Source: Pseudomonadota bacterium (lineage in GTDB: Bacteria; Pseudomonadota; Gammaproteobacteria; Enterobacterales; Enterobacteriaceae). Taken from it: a DNA stretch of 9,201 nucleotides. A program made the translations under genes and the position numbers. The notes beneath the pieces were generated by a model that was given only the letters and a program-made list of their open reading frames with translations, ran no database searches and was not told the DNA's origin. The stretch lies in the NCBI GenBank assembly GCA_023454395.1, contig JAEYFY010000015.1, positions 1 through 9,201 of the forward strand, given 5' to 3'. Shown here piece after piece: positions 1 through 6,059 of the stretch. Position 1 is the first letter of the stretch. Each line of letters starts with the position of its first letter.

Positions 1-161
1 GTTCTGACTAATAGCGGTTGTCCAAATAAATTTTCTAACTGTTTGATACGCTGAGAAACGGCAGATTGTGTAATACATAACTTTTGCGCGGCTCTTTCAA
101 AACCACGTTCTCGAATGACGGCATCAAGGGCTTGTAATGCTCGATAATCAGGGCGTTTCAT
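1..161 (-). CDS. argP: LysR-type transcriptional regulator ArgP (IciA), 5' part only
   Basis: This is the N-terminal 53 codons of a LysR-family regulator, running off the left edge of the window. The translation begins [20 protein letters not shown] and is nearly identical to the start of E. coli ArgP, differing at only a couple of positions. The visible part is the winged helix-turn-helix DNA-binding domain: residues 20-40 ([20 protein letters not shown]) carry the recognition helix, followed by the [12 protein letters not shown] wing segment. In E. coli ArgP activates argO and other genes of lysine and arginine metabolism in response to those amino acids; the effector domain lies outside the window. 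The ATG at 159-161 has a modest purine-rich AGAGAG sequence upstream as a possible ribosome-binding site. The gene is divergent from rpiA, as in E. coli. Identity is firm; nothing can be said about the C-terminal part. Confidence 0.95.
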   Translation of the reverse strand, partial: MKRPDYRALQALDAVIRERGFERAAQKLCITQSAVSQRIKQLENLFGQPLLVR

Positions 162-321
162 TAACAGACTCTCTTCGATTTTATATTCTATTGCTTACTA
201 TGCCATATTTTTCGTTGTAATGAGTTAAAATGTTGCTTCTCAGTTTTTGATGTGTCTCGTGCTAGTTTTGAATGCAATATGCTATTCTTAGTCCATTAAC
301 GTGATAAATAAGGTTTTTCAA
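162..321. promoter_or_regulatory. argP-rpiA divergent intergenic region
   Basis: This 160-bp gap separates two divergent start codons and so must contain promoters for both argP and rpiA. I see no convincing sigma-70 pair. AT-rich hexamers such as TATGCT (279-284) and TATTCT (284-289 area) could act as a -10 for rpiA, but no good -35 sits at the right distance. An AAGG ribosome-binding site for rpiA lies at 310-313, eight bases before the ATG. No repeat or RNA gene is apparent. Confidence 0.5.
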
Positions 322-978
322 ATGACTCAGGATGAATTGAAAAAAGCAGTAGGTTGGGCAGCGCTTGAATATGTAAAACCAGGCATGATTGTGGGTGTTG
401 GTACTGGTTCTACGGCTTCTCACTTTATTGATGCATTAGCAACAATGAAAGGTCAAATCGAAGGCACAGTTTCAAGTTCAGAAGCATCAACTGCAAAATT
501 AAAAAGTTATGGTATCCCTGTTTTCGACTGTAATGAAGTCGATTCTTTAGATATCTATGTTGATGGTGCAGATGAAATTAACCATCAAATGCAGATGATC
601 AAAGGTGGTGGTGCCGCATTGACGCGTGAAAAAATCATTGCTGGTGTAGCAAAAACATTTATCTGCATCGTTGATGAATCTAAACAAGTCGATGTGTTAG
701 GTAAATTCCCACTCCCCGTAGAAGTGATCCCAATGGCGCGCTCTTATGTTGCGCGTGAACTCGTTAAGTTAGGTGGTTTACCTGAATATCGTGAAAACGT
801 GGTAACAGATAACGGCAACGTTATTTTAGACGTTCATAACTTAACTATCCTTAATCCTATTGAACTGGAAAACAAAATTAACAGTATTCCGGGGGTTGTA
901 ACCGTAGGATTATTTGCTAATCGTGGCGCAAATGTTGTTTTAATGGGCACCGCTGAAGGTGTGAAAACCATTAAATAA
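322..978 (+). CDS. rpiA: Ribose-5-phosphate isomerase A
   Basis: RpiA interconverts ribose 5-phosphate and ribulose 5-phosphate in the non-oxidative pentose phosphate pathway, in the cytosol. The protein begins [20 protein letters not shown], like E. coli RpiA, and has 218 residues against 219 in E. coli. Visible active-site motifs are the phosphate-binding GVGTGST near residues 24-30, VDGADE with Asp81 and Asp84, and [11 protein letters not shown] with Lys94 and Glu103, which is the general base in E. coli RpiA. An upstream in-frame GTG at 301 would add seven residues, but I chose the ATG at 322. It matches the family start, and AAGG at 310-313 lies eight bases ahead of it. The gene is monocistronic, closed by a strong terminator at 991-1016, and next to serA as in E. 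coli. No oddities. Confidence 0.97.
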   Translation: MTQDELKKAVGWAALEYVKPGMIVGVGTGSTASHFIDALATMKGQIEGTVSSSEASTAKLKSYGIPVFDCNEVDSLDIYVDGADEINHQMQMIKGGGAALTREKIIAGVAKTFICIVDESKQVDVLGKFPLPVEVIPMARSYVARELVKLGGLPEYRENVVTDNGNVILDVHNLTILNPIELENKINSIPGVVTVGLFANRGANVVLMGTAEGVKTIK

Positions 979-990
979 TTCTTTTTAAGA

Positions 991-1016
991 TAGGTAGCGA
1001 TGGCTACCTATTTTTT
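991..1016 (+). terminator. Intrinsic terminator of rpiA
   Basis: An 8-bp perfect stem, TAGGTAGC (991-998) with GCTACCTA (1003-1010), encloses the 4-base loop GATG. Six T residues (1011-1016) follow directly. It lies 12 bases after the rpiA stop codon, in the right orientation for a Rho-independent terminator. The minus strand has no matching T run, so it is one-directional. Confidence 0.92.
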
Positions 1017-1041
1017 AAATTATTTTAGAAACTGTAAATTC

Positions 1042-1057
1042 AGTGATATATATCACA
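1042..1057 (+). promoter_or_regulatory. Near-consensus CRP (cAMP receptor protein) site upstream of serA
   Basis: AGTGA (1042-1046), six bases TATATA, then TCACA (1053-1057) differs from the CRP core TGTGA-N6-TCACA at one position only, and GTGA/TCAC is perfectly palindromic. Its centre (about 1049.5) lies roughly 40 bases upstream of the start expected from the TAAAAT hexamer at 1077-1082, which is class II activator spacing. E. coli serA is known to be controlled by CRP and Lrp, which supports the reading. Binding itself is inferred. Confidence 0.7.
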
Positions 1058-1076
1058 CGACAGTTATATCTCTCTT

Positions 1077-1082
1077 TAAAAT
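1077..1082 (+). promoter_or_regulatory. Candidate -10 element of the distal, CRP-dependent serA promoter
   Basis: TAAAAT matches the TATAAT consensus at five of six positions. The -35 position (about 1054-1059) overlaps the CRP site and has no TTGACA-like hexamer, as expected for an activator-dependent promoter. Transcription would start near 1089-1091 and give a serA leader of about 160 bases. This is inference from spacing and motif only. Confidence 0.5.
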
Positions 1083-1169
1083 CCTGCCATTTTCAAAGTC
1101 AAAATCATTTTACTCGGTAGAAAATCACTTTATTTACCGCTTATTCTGTCATCACTGCAATCGGTTGTA

Positions 1170-1197
1170 TTGCCACAAAATCTATTTTTGTTATGTT
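1170..1197 (+). promoter_or_regulatory. Candidate proximal serA promoter
   Basis: TTGCCA (1170-1175, five of six to the -35 consensus) and TATGTT (1192-1197, four of six to the -10) are separated by 16 bases. The start would fall near 1204, about 47 bases before the ATG, close to where the proximal promoter P1 lies in E. coli serA as I recall it. The stretch between the two promoters is AT-rich and could hold Lrp sites, but I cannot define one. Confidence 0.45.
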
Positions 1198-1250
1198 GAT
1201 GAGACAGGATTTTGTTTTTCATTAAATGTAATAACGATAGGGCAGGGTAA

Positions 1251-2501
1251 ATGGTCAAAGTATCTTTGGAAAAAGAAAAAATAAAGTTTCTACTCCTTGA
1301 AGGTGTACACCAAAGTGCAGTAGAAAATTTAAGAGCTGCGGGTTATACCAATATTGAATATCACAAAGGCGCATTATCGGAAGAAGAATTAAAAGAAGCT
1401 ATCCGTGATGCACGTTTTGTTGGTCTTCGTTCCCGCACTCACTTAACAGAAGACATTTTTGCAGCGGCTGAAAAACTGGTTGCTGTGGGATGTTTCTGTA
1501 TCGGTACTAATCAGGTTGATTTAGATGCTGCTGCTCGCCGCGGTATTCCCGTTTTTAACGCACCGTTCTCAAACACTCGTTCCGTGGCTGAGATGGTACT
1601 TGGCGAATTACTGTTATTACTACGTCGTATCCCTGAAGCAAATGCGAAGGCGCATCGTGGAATTTGGGATAAACAAGCCAAAGGCTGTTTTGAAGCACGA
1701 GGTAAAAAACTGGGGATTATTGGTTATGGTCACATTGGTACTCAGTTAGGTATTTTGGCAGAAAGCGTTGGTTTAGATGTTTATTTTTATGATATTGAAA
1801 ATAAACTACCATTAGGTAATGCAACACAAATTCGTCATCTCTCTGAGCTATTGAATATGTGTGACATTGTCAGCTTACATGTGCCAGAAACACCATCAAC
1901 CAAGAATATGATTGGGCATGAAGAAATTCAGCGCATGAAACCCGGCTCCATTCTTATCAATGCTTCTCGTGGCACTGTGGTTGATATTCCTGCGTTATCT
2001 CAAGCATTAGAATCAAAACATTTATCTGGTGCTGCGGTTGACGTATTCCCATCAGAGCCGGGCGCAAATAACGATCCTAACGATCCGTTTGTATCTGAAC
2101 TTATCAAATTTGATAATGTGATATTAACACCACATATCGGTGGCTCTACCCAAGAAGCACAAGAAAACATTGGTTATGAAGTTGCGGGTAAATTAGCGAA
2201 ATATTCAGATAACGGCTCTACATTATCTGCTGTTAACTTCCCAGAAGTATCACTGCCAAGCCATGGTGATGATGTAAACCGTTTACTGCATATTCATGAA
2301 AACCGCCCAGGTATGATGAATAGCATCAATAAAGTGTTTACTGAAGAAAATATCAACGTAGCCGCACAGTATTTACGTACATCAGGTAACGTAGGTTATG
2401 TTGTGATTGATATTACAACACAAACAAAAGCTCAAGCTGAATTAGTGTTACAAAAAATCAAAGCATTACCGGGAACTATCCGTGCTCGTATGCTTTACTA
2501 A
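1251..2501 (+). CDS. serA: D-3-phosphoglycerate dehydrogenase
   Basis: SerA oxidises 3-phosphoglycerate to 3-phosphohydroxypyruvate with NAD, the first committed step of serine synthesis, as a cytosolic tetramer inhibited by serine. The 416-residue protein closely follows E. coli SerA (410) from MVKVSLEKEKIKFLL to the end TIRARMLY. It has small insertions near residue 275 (GANNDPNDPF) and residue 340 (HGDDVNR). Domains in order: substrate-binding half, NAD-binding Rossmann fold with GYGHIG at 158-163, and a C-terminal ACT domain from about 345. Catalytic Arg240, Glu269 and His295 (His292 in E. coli) are all present. The serine-binding His349 and Asn351 in HIHENRPG are kept, so feedback inhibition is expected. 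TAGGG at 1238-1242, eight bases before the ATG, is the likely ribosome-binding site. CRP and other promoter signals lie upstream, and a strong terminator follows. Confidence 0.97.
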   Translation: MVKVSLEKEKIKFLLLEGVHQSAVENLRAAGYTNIEYHKGALSEEELKEAIRDARFVGLRSRTHLTEDIFAAAEKLVAVGCFCIGTNQVDLDAAARRGIPVFNAPFSNTRSVAEMVLGELLLLLRRIPEANAKAHRGIWDKQAKGCFEARGKKLGIIGYGHIGTQLGILAESVGLDVYFYDIENKLPLGNATQIRHLSELLNMCDIVSLHVPETPSTKNMIGHEEIQRMKPGSILINASRGTVVDIPALSQALESKHLSGAAVDVFPSEPGANNDPNDPFVSELIKFDNVILTPHIGGSTQEAQENIGYEVAGKLAKYSDNGSTLSAVNFPEVSLPSHGDDVNRLLHIHENRPGMMNSINKVFTEENINVAAQYLRTSGNVGYVVIDITTQTKAQAELVLQKIKALPGTIRARMLY

Positions 2502-2529
2502 TTATTGATAAGTTATCTGTGATCTATTG

Positions 2530-2555
2530 AAGGCTCGAAATATCGAGCCTTTTTT
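2530..2555 (+). terminator. Intrinsic terminator of serA, in the convergent gap with the secretion operon
   Basis: A 9-bp perfect stem, AAGGCTCGA (2530-2538) with TCGAGCCTT (2543-2551), has a 4-base AATA loop. The T run 2550-2555 partly overlaps the stem. It lies 28 bases after the serA stop. On the minus strand the same hairpin is followed by CAATAG rather than T residues, so it is a poor terminator for the convergent operon, which ends at 2574 and has no other visible terminator before serA. Confidence 0.9.
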
Positions 2556-2573
2556 GTATCTTTTAATTTTTAT

Positions 2574-4679
2574 TTATTGAATTTGTTGCTGCCATAATTG
2601 GTAATAGAGCGCTTGGTTTTCTATTAAATGAGCATGTGTACCTTCTTCTAGTACTCGTCCTTTATCTATTACATAGATATAATCTGAATGCGCTAATGTA
2701 TTTAGACGATGTGCAATACTAATGACGGTTCTGTTTTTACAAATCTGAGGTAAGTTAGCTAAAATTTGTGCTTCTGATCCGTAATCTAATGCTGATGTTG
2801 CTTCATCTAAAATAAGAATACGAGGATCTGTTAATAAAGCTCTAGCAAGTGCGATACGTTGACGTTGCCCTCCAGATAAATTGTGACCTCTTTCTCCAAC
2901 TTGAGTATTAAAACCTAAAGGAAGTTGCTCAATAAAGTCTAAAGCTCCTGCAAGTTGAGCGGCTTCTGTTATTTCTTCTTCACTGGCATTCGGTTTTGAT
3001 AAACGAATATTTTCAAGAATTGAACCACTAAATAAAAAGCTCTCTTGTAAAACGATACTCATGCTTTGACGTAGAGATAAAGGATCAGCAATAGCTAAAT
3101 CCATGCCATCAATATAAATTTTTCCTTGTTGGGGCGTATAGAAACGTTGAATTAAGCGAGTGAGTGTACTTTTACCAGAGCCAGAACGCCCTGTAATACC
3201 AATAAATTTCCCTGCTGGAATAGATAAAGAAAGTGACTCAATAACATCAGGTGTCTTGTCTGTATAACGAAAGTAGACATTTGAAAAAGTAATGCTCCCT
3301 GTTATTTTAGGAACGGTAGCTAACCCTTGGTATTGATGTTCTGTGGGATTATTTAAAATATCACCAATACGACGCAAAGAAATGGATGTTTGTTGAAAAT
3401 CTTGCCAACATTGCGCTAAACGTAAAATAGGCTGTGTAATATGGGCGGCAAATAAATTAAACGCGATAAGTTCACCTACAGTCATTTGTACATTAATAAT
3501 GAAATTAACGCCTTGCCATAAAATAATTGCGGTAGTGATCTTATGAATAATAAAAATAAATTGCTGAGCAAATAACGCTTTTTTAGCACCAGAAAAACGT
3601 TTATTAATATGCTCGGTCAGTTTGTATTGCCACTTTTCTACAAAATGATTTTCTGTTGCCGTCACTTTAATCGTTTCTATGCCATTTATCGCTTCTGTCA
3701 GTAAACTAATATTATCTGCGTTGGTTTGATATTCTTGCTTTACCCAATAACGAATAATAGGTCCAAGGATAAGCCAAAATATAAAATAAAGAACTAAAGA
3801 GCTTAACGTTATCCACGTTAAGGTTGATGAATAAATAAACATCACAAAGATAAACACAGCAATAAAAATAAGATCAAGCACCATCATTAATGCTGAACCA
3901 GTAATAAATTGTCTGATCTGTGAAAGCTCTTGTATACGAGCTATGATCTGTCCAGATGGGCGTTGAGTAAAAAAATGACTCGGCAAGCGGATGAGATGTT
4001 GATATGCCTTTCCTGAAAACTCAGCACTTAATTGACAAGAGACAAAAACATATAACTTATCACGCAAAAAAAGATATATAGGTTCCGTGATAGCAATTAA
4101 AACGAATAGACAACCAAATAGATGTAAATTAGATAAATTTCTCCCCGTTAAAACAGTATCGATAAATTTTTCAAAAACAATGGGATTCACTAGAGCAAAG
4201 AGTTGAATACAACAAGATAAAATAAAAAATAGGAGTAATGATTTTTTCTGCTTTAGAATAGAAGGAATAAACCAGTTTAGATTAAATTTTGACGAAGATG
4301 AAGATGGCTCTTTAGCAATAAGTTTTAATATATTTAATTTTTTATCTTTATTAATAACATGTTCAATTTCTATATCATTTATAGGATTTATAATAATTAA
4401 TTTTGTTTCCTGCGTTTTTTTTAAAATATACCAATGATTATTTATTTCGATAAGCGTATCGATAATAAGATCCTCATTATAATCGAGTAAGCAAAAATCA
4501 CCTTTTAATTCCAAAAGTTGAATGGCTTCAAGAATGTCCCACTTGTTAAGATGCTCTTCTTTACCCAGAAAATGAATAACTTGCTCTCTTTTTATCTTTC
4601 CATTTTGTGTTTTTGAGCAACAAATTAATCCATCAATAATTGATGAGTGATATTCTTTTTCTAAATTAATATTATTCAT
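2574..4679 (-). CDS. Type I secretion ABC transporter (HlyB-like permease/ATPase), third gene of the operon; RtxE-like by position
   Basis: An inner-membrane exporter half: about 701 residues, close to HlyB (707). Order: a degenerate C39 peptidase-like domain (residues 1-130), about six membrane helices (about 145-420, with LQLFALVNP-type HlyB similarity), then the ATPase. Walker A GRSGSGKST is at 497-505, signature LSGGQ at 601-605, Walker B DEATSALD with Asp625 and Glu626, and the H-loop His at 657. All are consensus, so ATP hydrolysis should be intact. In the N-terminal domain the position of the catalytic cysteine appears to be Asp16 by eye-alignment to HlyB (Tyr9), so it should bind substrate rather than cleave it. 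An upstream in-frame GTG at 4691 is possible. I prefer the ATG at 4677-4679, because AAGGTG lies nine bases before it and the GTG falls inside that site. The gap from the adaptor gene is 16 bases. Confidence 0.9.
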   Translation of the reverse strand: MNNINLEKEYHSSIIDGLICCSKTQNGKIKREQVIHFLGKEEHLNKWDILEAIQLLELKGDFCLLDYNEDLIIDTLIEINNHWYILKKTQETKLIIINPINDIEIEHVINKDKKLNILKLIAKEPSSSSSKFNLNWFIPSILKQKKSLLLFFILSCCIQLFALVNPIVFEKFIDTVLTGRNLSNLHLFGCLFVLIAITEPIYLFLRDKLYVFVSCQLSAEFSGKAYQHLIRLPSHFFTQRPSGQIIARIQELSQIRQFITGSALMMVLDLIFIAVFIFVMFIYSSTLTWITLSSLVLYFIFWLILGPIIRYWVKQEYQTNADNISLLTEAINGIETIKVTATENHFVEKWQYKLTEHINKRFSGAKKALFAQQFIFIIHKITTAIILWQGVNFIINVQMTVGELIAFNLFAAHITQPILRLAQCWQDFQQTSISLRRIGDILNNPTEHQYQGLATVPKITGSITFSNVYFRYTDKTPDVIESLSLSIPAGKFIGITGRSGSGKSTLTRLIQRFYTPQQGKIYIDGMDLAIADPLSLRQSMSIVLQESFLFSGSILENIRLSKPNASEEEITEAAQLAGALDFIEQLPLGFNTQVGERGHNLSGGQRQRIALARALLTDPRILILDEATSALDYGSEAQILANLPQICKNRTVISIAHRLNTLAHSDYIYVIDKGRVLEEGTHAHLIENQALYYQLWQQQIQ

Positions 4680-4695
4680 GATATTAAGCACCTTA

Positions 4696-6057
4696 TTATT
4701 TTTCTGTTAGTGCGTTATGACGGTAAACTTCTATTGGACTTAAGAAATAATCAATAACACGACGTTTATCGATAATAATTTCAGCGACTAAAGACATCCC
4801 AGGAGCAAGGCTATATTGTTGATTATTGCTTTCTATCATCTGCGTATTTAGCTCAATTGTTGCGGGATAAACTAAACCTAGCTGCTCATGTTGAATGGAA
4901 TCTTTGGCGATATTGGTTATATTTCCTTCTAAGGTGCCATAACGAGTGTAAGGAAAAGCATCTATTTTTATCATTGCTTTTTGCCCTACATGTATAAAAC
5001 CAATATCTTTATTGAGAATATTAACTTCTGCTATATTGTGCTGATTATCAGGGATTATCATCATCACCTGTTGTGATGGTTGTAAGCTACTGCCAAGTGT
5101 GTAATTTGTAATTTGTTGTACAGTACCTGTAACGGGGGAGCGGACAATTTTTAGCTGTTGTCGTTTTTGGGCATGATTAAGATTTTGGCTATAAATTAAT
5201 AGCTCACTTTCATACTGTTTATATTTATCATGCCATTCTAATTTTTTCTGTTTCTCTAATGTATCTAAATTTTCATTTAATTTTTTCTCTTGGCTCTTAA
5301 TAAGTTGATATTCAGCATTTTTAATTGTAATAACTCTATTTATTTCTAATAACTCTTTTTCATTTTCTAAATATTCCATTTGGCTAATTATTTTTTTTAT
5401 AAAAAGCTTTTTCTTAAGAAGAAAACGTTGGTTAATATTTTCTTTTAACGTATTTAATGATAGTAACTCATTATGGATCATGGTTTGGTTTTTATTATTA
5501 ATCTCGATTTCGGTATCAATTAAATTTATGTTACTTTCAAATTCATCTTTTTCTTTTTGGTAACTAATAAGAATAGATTTTTTTGTTTTTTCATCTAATT
5601 TATTAAAATGATAAAGTTTTTGTGGAGATGCTTCTTGGCTTAATGCTTGGTAACGAAGTTTAAGTAACAGCAGGCTATCTATTTTTTTCTGTAGCCCTTT
5701 AACTTCTTCATCAACGCCCAATATATCGAGTGTTAACAATGCATCACCTTGATTGACTTTTTGACCCTCTTTCACATGAAGGACAGCAAGGCGACTATGC
5801 TCATAAATTTGAATAATTTGAGAATGCCCTGCAACAATAAGTTTACCTGTTGCAGATGATTGCACATTTAATTTACCTAAAGAAGCCCACATAATAAAAG
5901 CGATAACGCTGAATGAAATAATTGACGCAATATAACGACTATAAGGAGTTAAAGGTTTTTCAATAAGGGCAATATGATTAGGGTAGAAATCATAATTAAT
6001 ATTCTTTTTTTTACGTTGAAATACGTTAAAGAGTGCGGATTTTATATTTAGGTTCAT
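4696..6057 (-). CDS. HlyD-family membrane fusion protein (periplasmic adaptor), second gene of the operon; RtxD-like by position
   Basis: This adaptor links an inner-membrane ABC exporter to an outer-membrane channel across the periplasm. About 453 residues: a short cytosolic tail with HlyD-like FYPNHIALIEKPLTP (25-39), one membrane helix (about 41-60), a first lipoyl half near 64-115, and a long coiled-coil hairpin (about 120-290, rich in Lys, Glu and Leu). The returning lipoyl half carries RSPVTGTVQQ, then DIGFIHVGQKAMIKIDAFPYTRYG, a close match to HlyD. The C-terminal LAPGMSLVAEI segment also matches. In-frame ATGs at 6084 and 6066 lie inside the upstream gene and lack a ribosome-binding site. 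I chose the ATG at 6055-6057, which has AAGGA eight bases upstream and begins two bases after the upstream stop codon, implying translational coupling. No TolC homologue accompanies it. Confidence 0.9.
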   Translation of the reverse strand: MNLNIKSALFNVFQRKKKNINYDFYPNHIALIEKPLTPYSRYIASIISFSVIAFIMWASLGKLNVQSSATGKLIVAGHSQIIQIYEHSRLAVLHVKEGQKVNQGDALLTLDILGVDEEVKGLQKKIDSLLLLKLRYQALSQEASPQKLYHFNKLDEKTKKSILISYQKEKDEFESNINLIDTEIEINNKNQTMIHNELLSLNTLKENINQRFLLKKKLFIKKIISQMEYLENEKELLEINRVITIKNAEYQLIKSQEKKLNENLDTLEKQKKLEWHDKYKQYESELLIYSQNLNHAQKRQQLKIVRSPVTGTVQQITNYTLGSSLQPSQQVMMIIPDNQHNIAEVNILNKDIGFIHVGQKAMIKIDAFPYTRYGTLEGNITNIAKDSIQHEQLGLVYPATIELNTQMIESNNQQYSLAPGMSLVAEIIIDKRRVIDYFLSPIEVYRHNALTEK

Positions 6058-6059
6058 TC

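Noticed and set aside
1078..1213. A 9-bp inverted repeat, AAAATCCTG (1078-1086) with CAGGATTTT (1205-1213), around the serA leader
   Set aside because: The arms are 118 bases apart and the first lies upstream of the predicted transcription start, so it would not form in the mRNA; chance is likely in AT-rich DNA.
1000..1284. A 94-codon plus-strand open frame between rpiA and serA
   Set aside because: It begins inside the rpiA terminator loop, lacks a ribosome-binding site, covers the CRP site and serA promoters, and overlaps the serA start in another frame. Its product shows no recognisable domain.
1525..1749. A 74-codon plus-strand open frame inside serA
   Set aside because: It lies wholly within serA in another frame; serA is intact and strongly conserved across this stretch.
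4677..4691. GTG at 4691 as start of the third operon gene
   Set aside because: The GTG lies within the AAGGTG ribosome-binding site that serves the ATG at 4679, and would have no such site of its own at a proper distance.
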